Assembly: GCA_003557765.1 (NCBI GenBank)
Contig: PWNO01000208.1
Span: 1 to 11,541 of the forward strand
Direction: 5' to 3'
Origin: Bacteroidales bacterium
GTDB taxonomy: Bacteria > Bacteroidota > Bacteroidia > Bacteroidales > UBA7960
DNA: 11,541 nucleotides
The notes under the pieces: generated by a model
What the model saw: the letters and a program-made list of their open reading frames with translations, nothing else
Database searches by the model: none
Told to the model about the DNA's origin: nothing
Shown here: positions 1 through 10,174 of the stretch, piece after piece
Layout: each line of letters opens with the position of its first letter
How positions within the stretch are numbered: position 1 is the first letter of the stretch
Program-made: the position numbers and the translations under genes

Positions 1-2906
<2,906 letters not shown>

Positions 2907-3053
2907 TTAGTTTCAGTCCATAATGTCCGATATTTGCGTTATGTTCGTCCAAAAATTACTCATTTACGACAGTAAACTCCGCATTTTCGGACTTCACAAG
3001 CCTTGATCTCGAACATTCTGATCCTGAAACTTGACTTTATGGAAAAACTCTAG
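2907..3053 (+). repeat. Fold-back intergenic repeat, copy A
   Basis: This 147-bp element begins at the base after the stop codon of the upstream GH2 gene and is about 87% identical to 9959-10106 (my hand alignment: about 18 substitutions and one 1-nt indel). A 46-bp core (2972-3017) is identical in the two copies. The element is an imperfect palindrome: GTCCAAAAAT (2947-2956) faces ATTTTCGGAC (2983-2992) with one mismatch, and the outer arms also pair partly. Its ends start TTAGT and, on the opposite strand, TAGAGT, resembling short terminal inverted repeats. It has no coding capacity. It could be a MITE or REP-like non-autonomous element, or an RNA hairpin at the mRNA 3' end; the sequence alone does not decide. 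Confidence 0.85.
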
Positions 3054-3098
3054 ATAATTCCAGTCTTTAATATAAAACCATATCAAACAAGTTGAATT

Positions 3099-4244
3099 AT
3101 GAACAAGTCAGTGAACATCATTCTTTTCTTTTTTTTGGTCATGTCTTTAATGCAAGGTTGTAACCAGACTCCCGTCAATCCCTTCCGACCGGGTGAGATA
3201 TGGCCCGATAACAACGGAGTGCATATCAATGCCCATGGCGGTGGCATGTTGTTACATAACGGCACCTATTATTGGTTTGGTGAGCATAAAACAGAAGGCA
3301 GGGCAGGAAACAGAGCCCATGTTGGGGTGAGGTGCTACTCATCAAAAAACCTTTATGACTGGAAAGACGAAGGTGTTGCCCTGGCCGTCAGTGATGACAC
3401 CACATCTCTGATTGTTGCTGGTTGTATCATCGAACGGCCAAAAGTGATCTATAATGAGAAAACAGGGAAGTTTGTAATGTGGTTCCACCACGAATTAAAG
3501 GGGATGGGCTACACGGCGGCCCTGACAGGTGTGGCCGTCAGTGATGACGTTACCGGTCCATATACCTATATAAGAAGCGTGAACCCCAATGCAAACTTTT
3601 GGCCCATCAATTATCCCGACCATCTGAAAAATGACACCACCACTGAGGCCTCTATCGTCAGGTGGTCTGAAGAGTGGAGGGAAGCGGTGAGGGATGGCAT
3701 GTTTCTAAGAAGAGACTTTAAGCGGGGACAGATGGCCAGAGATATGACCCTGTTTGTGGATGATGATGGTACCGCGTACCATATACATGCATCTGAAGAA
3801 AATCAAACACTCCATGTGGCTGAGCTAACAGATGACTATCTGGACTTCACCGGACGATATACCAGGGTGCTTCCCGGAAAGTCGAACGAAGCACCTGCCA
3901 TCTTTAAAAGGGGTGATACATACTATATGATCGCTTCAGGTTGCACCGGATGGGACCCCAACCCTGCCCGTTCTGCCAGGGCCAGTGATCCCTTCGGCCC
4001 ATGGGAAGAGCTTGGAAATCCATGCCTTGGCACTGAAGAAGAGGTGAACACCACCTTCTGGTCGCAAAGCACCTTTGTATTGCCGGTGCCAGGTAAAAAA
4101 GATGCCTTCATTTATATGGGCGACAGATGGACACCCGACAATGCCATCGATGGCAGGTATGTGTGGCTGCCGATTGAGTTTGAAGATGACAAGCCCATTA
4201 TAAGATGGCATGACGAGTGGGACCTGAGCTTTTTTGACTTTTGA
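3099..4244 (+). CDS. GH43 lipoprotein, probable exo-beta-1,3-galactanase
   Basis: A 381-residue single-domain five-bladed propeller enzyme. The N-terminus is a lipoprotein signal (MNKS, hydrophobic stretch, then LMQGC with lipidated Cys21). The residues after the Cys (NQTPVNPF) lack the acidic pattern of a Bacteroidota surface-export signal, so a periplasm-facing anchor seems more likely. The usual GH43 catalytic Asp-Pro near the N-terminus is replaced by NAHGGG. Instead it has Glu112 in IIERPKV, Glu264 in NEAPAIF and Gln323 in WSQSTF. From memory, these match the Glu102/Glu208/Gln263 set of the fungal exo-beta-1,3-galactanase Pc1,3Gal43A (subfamily 24), in which a Gln acts in place of the base. 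The motifs MWFH, GWDPNP and YMGDRW support this group. A related subfamily such as GH43_34 cannot be excluded. The start ATG at 3099 fits the signal peptide. The next gene begins 21 nt downstream. Proposed role: releasing galactose from the non-reducing end of a beta-1,3-galactan. Confidence 0.85.
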   Translation: MNKSVNIILFFFLVMSLMQGCNQTPVNPFRPGEIWPDNNGVHINAHGGGMLLHNGTYYWFGEHKTEGRAGNRAHVGVRCYSSKNLYDWKDEGVALAVSDDTTSLIVAGCIIERPKVIYNEKTGKFVMWFHHELKGMGYTAALTGVAVSDDVTGPYTYIRSVNPNANFWPINYPDHLKNDTTTEASIVRWSEEWREAVRDGMFLRRDFKRGQMARDMTLFVDDDGTAYHIHASEENQTLHVAELTDDYLDFTGRYTRVLPGKSNEAPAIFKRGDTYYMIASGCTGWDPNPARSARASDPFGPWEELGNPCLGTEEEVNTTFWSQSTFVLPVPGKKDAFIYMGDRWTPDNAIDGRYVWLPIEFEDDKPIIRWHDEWDLSFFDF

Positions 4245-4252
4245 CTTTTGAC
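4232..4252 (+). repeat. Three tandem TTTTGAC heptamers over a stop codon
   Basis: Three perfect copies of TTTTGAC (4232-4238, 4239-4245, 4246-4252) span the end of the GH43 gene. The TGA stop (4242-4244) lies across the second copy. With two or more copies the same FFDF-stop ending is kept, so copy-number change would not alter the protein. Confidence 0.8.
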
Positions 4253-4265
4253 AAATTATGAACAC

Positions 4266-6494
4266 ATGAAAAAACAGTTCGTAACAAACATCTTTGCTGC
4301 ACTACCATTTGCCATTCTTCCTCAATTTGCAGAAGCAGCAGTAGAGGGCGCAATTGAGCCGGTAAAACCCAATGTTATCATCATCCTTACAGACGACCAG
4401 GGCTATGCAGATGTAGGCTTTAACGGGTGCAAGGACATTCCCACGCCGAACCTTGACAGGATTGCCGATAACGGGGTGGTTTTTACCAATGGCTACGTTA
4501 CCCATGCCGTATGCGGCCCCAGCAGGGCAGGCCTCATTACAGGCAGATATCAGGACCGGTTCGGTTCAAGTCGCAACCCCTTGTTCACCCCCAACGACCC
4601 TTCAGAGGGATTACCCCTTACAGAGAAAACACTGGCCGATGTGTTGAGAAGGGAGGGCTACACCAGCAGTATTATAGGTAAATGGCACCTTGGCGCACAC
4701 CGAAGCCAATATCCGTTGCAACGTGGTTTCGATGAATTTTTCGGATTTCTGGCAGGCGGACATCATTACTTCCCTGAATATTGGACAATCAGAGATGCCT
4801 CCGAAGCCAAAGGACAGTGGGATGGCTATAGAACAAGGTTGATGCGAAACAATGGCAGGGTAGAGGAAACAGAATACCTGACAGATGCCCTGTCGAGAGA
4901 AGCTGTCGATTTCGTTGAAAGGCATGCAGATAAACCTTTCTTCCTGTATCTGGCCTACAACGCACCCCATACGCCTATGCATGCGACAGAAAAATACCTG
5001 AGCCGCTTTGGCCATATAGAAGACGAAAAACGTCGCACCTATGCCGCCATGGTCAGCGCCGTTGATGACGGTGTAGGGATGCTGCTCGACAAAATAGAAG
5101 AATTGGGAATCAGCCAAAATACCATGGTGTTTTTCCTCTCCGACAATGGAGGCCCTACCGGTGATAATGCTTCCGACAACACGCCACTCAGAGGGGTGAA
5201 AGGTCATTTGTATGATGGTGGCATCCGCGTCCCATTTGCCATGCAATGGCCAGGGAAGGTGCCTGCTGGCCAGGTATTTGAAAAGCCCATCATCTCTCTC
5301 GACATATTTGCCACCGCCGTTGCTTATGCAGATGCTATACCCAAAAACACCATCGATGGCGTTGATTTAATACCATGGCTCACAGGCGAAAAGTCAGGTT
5401 ATCCGCATGATGCAATGTTTTGGCGACACTATGACCGAAATTGGAATGTTGTGCTGAGCCATAAGGAAAAGTACCATACGTTTCAAGATGGAGAAGAAGT
5501 GGTATACAACATCTATGCAGATATAAGCGAACAAAACCCGCTGATAACAACCAGACAACAGCTCGACATGCACAGAAACAAACTTGCAGGCTGGCACTCG
5601 GAATTGATCGACCCGGTATATTTGGGGCTGATGCGAAACAATGATTACAACAGAAACAATCCCGACAGGTTCGTGATGACCAGTCCCTATGAGGCAGATA
5701 TGTTATCTCCCAAAATCCCTGAGGGTTATGAGCTTGTCTGGTCGGATGAATTTAACAGTGGTGGGGTTCCCGATGACACCTACTGGTCGCACGAAAATGG
5801 CTTTGTACGTAACAATGAACTTCAGTGGTATCAGCCCGACAATGCCACGGTTCAGGACGGCTTGCTGGTTATTGAAGGCAAACGTGAAAAAATCGCAAAT
5901 CCAAACTATGAAGCAGGCAGTGACAATTGGCGACGGGCCAGGGAGTTTGCTGAATACACCTCCTCAAGTATTAACACACGGGGCAAGTTCTCCTTTCAGT
6001 ATGGCATCCTTGAAGTACGTGCCAGGGTAGATACCGCCATGGGCTCATGGCCGGCCATATGGACCCTTGGCGTGGAACGCCGGTGGCCAGACAATGGTGA
6101 AATCGACGTGATGGAGTATTACCGCTATCAAGGCAAGCCAGTCATACTTGCCAACGCGGCCTGGGGCCGGGCAAACCATTCCTTCCAACCTATCTGGGAT
6201 TCTTCGCATACACCCCTGGAAGACCTGCTATGGGAAAAGCCCGACTGGCCCGAACGCTTTCATGTATGGAAAATGGACTGGACAGAAGATTATATCAGGC
6301 TATACCTGAATGATGTGCTCCTCAATGAAGTTGATGTATCCAGAGCCACCTATACCGATGGCTTCAATCCATTCAGACAACCTCACTATATATTACTCAA
6401 CCTGGCTCTCGGCTCCAATGGCGGAGACCCTTCAAACACAGATTTTCCCTTGTTCTATGAAGTCGACTACGTAAGGGTCTATCAGAAAGAATAA
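4266..6494 (+). CDS. Bifunctional S1 sulfatase - GH16 glycanase fusion
   Basis: A 742-residue protein with two complete catalytic domains. I place the start at ATG 4266 (MKKQ, then a signal peptide ending AEA at about residue 24); an in-frame TTG at 4248 only adds MTNYEH ahead of it. Residues about 34-455 form an S1 formylglycine sulfatase: metal ligands Asp43-Asp44 in LTDDQGY, the CGPSR motif with Cys83 as the residue converted to formylglycine, GKWHLG, NAPHTPMH, and Asp293-Asn294 in SDNGG. After a short linker (456-483), residues 484-742 form a GH16 domain starting GYELVWSDEF, with GSWPAIWTLG and the catalytic motif EIDVME (nucleophile Glu612, Asp614, acid/base Glu617). The protein has no T9SS tail or lipobox, so it is probably periplasmic. 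Sulfatase activity needs an anSME-type maturase encoded elsewhere. The sulfatase resembles S1_19-like enzymes, but the subfamily is not certain. Inferred role: desulfating and then cutting sulfated galactan oligosaccharides. Confidence 0.9.
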   Translation: MKKQFVTNIFAALPFAILPQFAEAAVEGAIEPVKPNVIIILTDDQGYADVGFNGCKDIPTPNLDRIADNGVVFTNGYVTHAVCGPSRAGLITGRYQDRFGSSRNPLFTPNDPSEGLPLTEKTLADVLRREGYTSSIIGKWHLGAHRSQYPLQRGFDEFFGFLAGGHHYFPEYWTIRDASEAKGQWDGYRTRLMRNNGRVEETEYLTDALSREAVDFVERHADKPFFLYLAYNAPHTPMHATEKYLSRFGHIEDEKRRTYAAMVSAVDDGVGMLLDKIEELGISQNTMVFFLSDNGGPTGDNASDNTPLRGVKGHLYDGGIRVPFAMQWPGKVPAGQVFEKPIISLDIFATAVAYADAIPKNTIDGVDLIPWLTGEKSGYPHDAMFWRHYDRNWNVVLSHKEKYHTFQDGEEVVYNIYADISEQNPLITTRQQLDMHRNKLAGWHSELIDPVYLGLMRNNDYNRNNPDRFVMTSPYEADMLSPKIPEGYELVWSDEFNSGGVPDDTYWSHENGFVRNNELQWYQPDNATVQDGLLVIEGKREKIANPNYEAGSDNWRRAREFAEYTSSSINTRGKFSFQYGILEVRARVDTAMGSWPAIWTLGVERRWPDNGEIDVMEYYRYQGKPVILANAAWGRANHSFQPIWDSSHTPLEDLLWEKPDWPERFHVWKMDWTEDYIRLYLNDVLLNEVDVSRATYTDGFNPFRQPHYILLNLALGSNGGDPSNTDFPLFYEVDYVRVYQKE

Positions 6495-6520
6495 AACAAG
6501 AAGGGAACAAATATGTAATC

Positions 6521-8098
6521 ATGGGAAAAGTTCGGATTTTTATCATCAGCATACTCTCTTTAGTGCTTCTATGGCAATCGTCACATGTGTTTTCTCAGAA
6601 CTTTGTGGATCCGGAAACGCCTGTTGGTGCCCTGCCCATGAATACAAGCATTGGAGATGGGTGGGTGCTTGACTTCAGTGATGAATTCAACGGCACAGAG
6701 GTGGATACCACCAAATGGCAGATCCAGCACAGTACCCAAACCAGGGCACCACGCCCAAAGATAGGGGTAACAGACTGGCGCTGGTTGCCTGAAAATGTGG
6801 AGGTAAAAGAGGGCAACCTGGTGTTGAACGTTGTTAAATCAGGTTCCACCTCCATGCGGTGTGGTTCCATAAACAGCAGAGGAATATATGAAACCACATA
6901 CGGCTATTTTGAGGTGCGCATGAAAGTGGGCGACGTGAAAAAAGGCACCCATTCAGCGTTCTGGCTTCAAAGCGAAGACATGCATACCGTTACCGGCAAC
7001 GCCCATAACGGTGCAGAAATTGATGTGTTTGAGTCTGCCTGGGATGATGATTTTGTCAAATCCGTTGTCCATATCGACGGATATGGCCAACACAAACAGG
7101 CCAACACCATCAAGTTTGATACGCCAGGCTTGTTTGATGATTTCCACGTATGGGGCTTTCACTGGACAGAACACTTCATGCGGATCTATTATAATGGGAT
7201 ACCCAAGGCGCAATATACCGAGGACAAATGGATCGTCAGATCACCCGAGTTCCTCTGGCTGTCGAATGGGGCCAGTTTTGGTGTGGAAGGTGATCAGTAT
7301 TTTCTGGATCACCCCATCGGCCATCTTACAGAATCGTATGTCGATTACATCAGGGTATGGAAACAATCAAATGGTGATCCATTCTCCAACAACCTCATAT
7401 TTAATGGTGACTTCAATGCGACCAGATCCGGATGGACCTTGTCAAACAATGATATGGTAATCAGAGAGGACGAAAATTCCATTGATGGCATAACCTGCAG
7501 AATGCCTGGCGTGACCCAGGAGAGACATATCCGACAGGCGGTGGATGTGGTTCCGGGAGAACGGTATTTGTTTCAGTTTACCGGAAGGATACATGATGCC
7601 CTTAGCGCCTCAGGGGATGTCCCCAATACCATTGGTGCCACTCTAAAAGGAGAGATCATGGCCGGGGATGAACTCTTGCTTACGGTGTCAACCCAATCTC
7701 ATGCCAACGACATAGTATCAGGTGAAGTGTCTATTCCGGAAGATGTATATAGGATCAATATTGTCATCAGCAAAGACAAAGGCGTTGCATTTGTCGATAA
7801 TATATTCCTGATACCAGCAGCAACCAGCACACAAACCACATCAAACCCACCGTCTCAAGCCAGGGTGTATCCAAATCCATCAAATGGAAATTTCACCATT
7901 CAAAGCAATTATCACATCAAAGACATCAGGATTGCCGACATCAACGGAAAGATTCTCCGGCAGTATAAAGGCAATGGAAATTCATTCGTATCAAATGCAG
8001 CACATGATTTAAATCCAGGTGTTTATTTCATTAATCTGGTTTACGAAAACGGCTATTCTGAATGGATCAAGCATGTGATATCTTCCGGGAACATCTGA
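6521..8098 (+). CDS. T9SS-secreted GH16 endo-glycanase with CBM-like domain
   Basis: A 525-residue modular enzyme. Residues 1-25 are a signal peptide ending HVFS. Residues about 48-285 are a GH16 beta-jelly-roll domain (LDFSDEFNG, ENVEVKEGNLVL, GYFEVRMKV, HSAFWLQSE) with catalytic motif EIDVFE: nucleophile Glu166, Asp168, acid/base Glu171. Residues about 290-432 (NLIFNGDFNATRSGW to AFVDNIFLIP) look like a jelly-roll carbohydrate-binding module of the CBM4/9/22 kind; the family is not certain. Residues 446-525 are a type A T9SS sorting domain, recognised from YPNPSNGNF (Tyr450), IADINGK and LNPGVYFINL, so the enzyme should reach the cell surface or medium. An AAGGGAA stretch lies about 14 nt before the ATG. 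It starts 26 nt after the fusion gene. GH16 members cut beta-1,3-glucan, galactan, agar, porphyran or carrageenan; the neighbours favour a galactan, but the GH16 subfamily cannot be fixed by eye. Confidence 0.9.
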   Translation: MGKVRIFIISILSLVLLWQSSHVFSQNFVDPETPVGALPMNTSIGDGWVLDFSDEFNGTEVDTTKWQIQHSTQTRAPRPKIGVTDWRWLPENVEVKEGNLVLNVVKSGSTSMRCGSINSRGIYETTYGYFEVRMKVGDVKKGTHSAFWLQSEDMHTVTGNAHNGAEIDVFESAWDDDFVKSVVHIDGYGQHKQANTIKFDTPGLFDDFHVWGFHWTEHFMRIYYNGIPKAQYTEDKWIVRSPEFLWLSNGASFGVEGDQYFLDHPIGHLTESYVDYIRVWKQSNGDPFSNNLIFNGDFNATRSGWTLSNNDMVIREDENSIDGITCRMPGVTQERHIRQAVDVVPGERYLFQFTGRIHDALSASGDVPNTIGATLKGEIMAGDELLLTVSTQSHANDIVSGEVSIPEDVYRINIVISKDKGVAFVDNIFLIPAATSTQTTSNPPSQARVYPNPSNGNFTIQSNYHIKDIRIADINGKILRQYKGNGNSFVSNAAHDLNPGVYFINLVYENGYSEWIKHVISSGNI

Positions 8099-8106
8099 GA
8101 AGTTAA

Positions 8107-8120
8107 TCGCAAAGATGCGA
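8107..8120. repeat. Small hairpin in the GH16-GH2 gap
   Basis: TCGCA (8107-8111) and TGCGA (8116-8120) form a perfect 5-bp inverted repeat around a 4-nt loop, nine bases after the GH16 stop codon. An A-rich run follows. No T-run follows on the + strand, so a classic terminator is not supported there; on the minus strand there is no gene to terminate. Confidence 0.4.
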
Positions 8121-8163
8121 AAACAAAAAAAATTTAAACAGTTATGTTAGAACTTTTAAACAG

Positions 8164-9957
8164 ATGATAATGAATATTAGAAAAATTCAAACCAGCCTCA
8201 TGACATGGATGCTTTTGTCTGTGCTTTATATTCAGGTTAATGCACAAACGGCCATGACCAATATTTACGGTCGCCAGACCACCTCTTTGAATGGTCAATG
8301 GGAAGCCATTATTGATCAGGGATTGGTCGGAAGGATGCGGGGGATGCCAGCAAACAGGCAACCACAACAACCCCATAATTTTGTGGAATATTCTTTTGAA
8401 GGAGGCTTGAAGCTAAACGTTCCTGGAGATTTCAATTCACAGGTGCCAGAGTTAAAATACTATGAAAGCAGCATCTGGTACAAAAGAGATTTTGAGTTGG
8501 ATAAAAACCCTGACAAACGCTATTTCATCTATTTTGGGGCTGTTAATTATATTGCAGATGTGTTTGTGAATGGCCGTGAGGTTGGAAGTCACGAAGGTGG
8601 TTTTACACCGTTCCAGTTTGAAATAACCGATCTGCTCAGACAGGGGGATAATTTCCTCATCGTACATGTTAACAATGCCCGAAGGGAAGATGGCATCCCG
8701 GGCCTGCGTTTCGACTGGTGGAACTTTGGCGGCATCACACGTGATGTTTTTTTAGTGGAAACACCGCAAACCTATATTCATGATTATACGATCCAGTTAA
8801 GTGGAAATAGCTTTACAGAAATAGGCGCTTATGTTCATCTTGATGGCTCACAGGCCGGACAGGATGTTCGTATCACCATTCCGGAAGCCAATGTAGACCA
8901 GATTATACGTACCGATGAATCAGGAAAAGGCCAGGTCTTAATAAACACAGATTTAGAGTTATGGAGCCCGCAATCTCCCAAATTATATGATGTTGTGATC
9001 AGCACCCCTCACGAAACAATCCAGGAAAGGATCGGCTTCAGAACGATCGAAACCAGGGGAAGTGAAATCTTACTAAACGGCGAACCGGTATTTCTTAAGG
9101 GAATCAATATCCATGAAGAGATACCGATGCGCAAAGGCCGTGCATTTTCTGAGGCCGATGCGGCTTTATTATTACGTGAAGCCCAGCTGCTGGGGTGTAA
9201 TTTTATCCGGTTTGGCCATATCTCTCCTTTTGAAAAGATGGTGAGAATGGCAGAAGAGATGGGTATGATGATGTGGGAAGAGATCCCCACATGGCAGCGG
9301 ATCACTTTTGACAACCCCAAAACAGTGGAAACAGGTGAAAGGATGATCCGTGAAATGATTGCTCGTGACAAAAACCGCGCTGGTGTTATCTTCTGGAGTG
9401 TCGCCAATGAAACGCAAAACAATGATGCCCGTAATAAAGCCCTTATCGGTTATGTGGATCTATGCCGTGAACTTGACCCTACCCGGCTTGTTACTGCAGC
9501 ATTCAACAATATGCGTTACGATGCATCTACAGAAACACTCACACTGACTGATCCACTTGCCGATATGCTCGACGTGGTTTCCATCAACAAGTATTTCGGA
9601 TGGTATGATCGCTGGCCGGTAAGTCCGGATCAACTAAAGGTCGAAATAGCCAACGACCGGCCGTTGATCTATTCAGAGTTTGGAAGCGAATCCTTATACG
9701 GAAACGATGGACATCCCGATGTAGCACATACCTGGAGTGAATTGCATCATGAAAAACTCCATAAGGATCATATCTTGTTTTTCGACAACATCCCCAACCT
9801 GAGAGGTGTCGCTCCCTGGTTGCTCTATGATTTCAGGTCGCCAACCAGAATGCATCAGTATTATCAGAATGGCTGGAACCGCAAAGGCCTTATTTCTGAC
9901 CAGGGGTTCCATAAAAGGGCATGGTATATAATGCATGAATACTTTCAAAGAAAATAA
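8164..9957 (+). CDS. GH2 family, probable beta-glucuronidase
   Basis: A 597-residue exported enzyme, close to the length of E. coli GUS (603). A signal peptide ends at about Ala27 (VNAQ); ATGs at 8164 and 8170 are both usable. Domain order: jelly-roll (about 40-205, with SIWYKRDFEL, DVFVNGREVG, FDWWNFGGITRDV), Ig-like (205-300), TIM barrel (300-597). The acid/base is Glu416 in WSVANET and the nucleophile is Glu505 in IYSEFGSE, nearly the same numbers as GUS Glu413 and Glu504. NKYFGWY matches the GUS segment NRYYGWY. Asn572 and Lys574 in WNRKGL form the N-x-K motif that holds the carboxylate of glucuronides in known beta-glucuronidases. It should remove terminal beta-glucuronosyl (perhaps galacturonosyl) caps in the periplasm. 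Plain beta-galactosidase activity remains possible. It is the last gene of the four-gene block; repeat copy B follows one base after its stop. Confidence 0.85.
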   Translation: MIMNIRKIQTSLMTWMLLSVLYIQVNAQTAMTNIYGRQTTSLNGQWEAIIDQGLVGRMRGMPANRQPQQPHNFVEYSFEGGLKLNVPGDFNSQVPELKYYESSIWYKRDFELDKNPDKRYFIYFGAVNYIADVFVNGREVGSHEGGFTPFQFEITDLLRQGDNFLIVHVNNARREDGIPGLRFDWWNFGGITRDVFLVETPQTYIHDYTIQLSGNSFTEIGAYVHLDGSQAGQDVRITIPEANVDQIIRTDESGKGQVLINTDLELWSPQSPKLYDVVISTPHETIQERIGFRTIETRGSEILLNGEPVFLKGINIHEEIPMRKGRAFSEADAALLLREAQLLGCNFIRFGHISPFEKMVRMAEEMGMMMWEEIPTWQRITFDNPKTVETGERMIREMIARDKNRAGVIFWSVANETQNNDARNKALIGYVDLCRELDPTRLVTAAFNNMRYDASTETLTLTDPLADMLDVVSINKYFGWYDRWPVSPDQLKVEIANDRPLIYSEFGSESLYGNDGHPDVAHTWSELHHEKLHKDHILFFDNIPNLRGVAPWLLYDFRSPTRMHQYYQNGWNRKGLISDQGFHKRAWYIMHEYFQRK

Positions 9958-9958
9958 C

Positions 9959-10106
9959 TTAGTGTCTGGCCATTATGTCCGATATCTGCGTTATGCTTGT
10001 CCGAAAATTACTCATTTACTACAAGTAAACTCCGCATTTTCGGACTTCACAAGCCTTGATCTCGAACATTATGATCCAGCCATTTGACTTTATTGACGGA
10101 CTCTAA
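9959..10106 (+). repeat. Fold-back intergenic repeat, copy B
   Basis: Second copy of the element at 2907-3053, in the same orientation. It starts one base after the TAA stop of the GUS-like gene. The fold is better preserved than in copy A: GTCCGAAAAT (9999-10008) is the exact reverse complement of ATTTTCGGAC (10036-10045), and inside this TTTACT (10015-10020) pairs with AGTAAA (10024-10029) over an ACA loop. Outer arms 9966-9986 and 10058-10079 pair at about 17 of 21 positions, so most of the element can fold on itself. The ends read TTAGTGTC and, on the other strand, TTAGAGTC. The identical core is at 10025-10070. Confidence 0.87.
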
Positions 10107-10174
10107 TTATTAGACCTGTCGCGGTTAAATTAAACGTATATCGAATATATAAACCAATAAATATTATTAATTGT
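10107..10174 (+). promoter_or_regulatory. AT-rich leader of the last GH2 gene
   Basis: The 68 bases between repeat copy B and the ATG at 10175 are strongly AT-rich and include a small palindrome, TATAT-CGA-ATATA (10137-10149). I see no good match to the Bacteroidota promoter pair TTTG / TAnnTTTG and no clear Shine-Dalgarno site. A promoter is plausible because of the 217-nt gap, but is only inferred. Confidence 0.3.

Noticed and set aside
4248..4250. TTG as start of the sulfatase-GH16 gene
   Set aside because: It would put MTNYEH in front of a normal MKKQ signal peptide and lies within the TTTTGAC repeat. ATG 4266 is the simpler start.
4232..4252. TTTTGAC tandem repeat as a phase-variation switch
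   Set aside because: Gain or loss of a unit keeps the same stop codon as long as two copies remain, so neither protein changes.
4266..8098. Carrageenan or agar locus from sulfatase plus GH16 alone
   Set aside because: These families also act on other galactans, and the GH43 and GUS-like genes point to a beta-1,3-galactan. It is kept as an alternative, not as the call.
9999..10045. Intrinsic terminator in the repeat element
   Set aside because: The 10-bp stem is followed by TTCACAAG, not a T-run. Other kinds of termination remain possible.
2907..10106. CRISPR array or IS element
   Set aside because: There are only two copies 7 kb apart, no regular spacers, no cas genes and no transposase in the window.
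10083..10112. Outward promoter at the end of repeat copy B (TTTG, then TAATTATT)
   Set aside because: The second box matches the Bacteroidota TAnnTTTG consensus poorly and copy A does not keep it.
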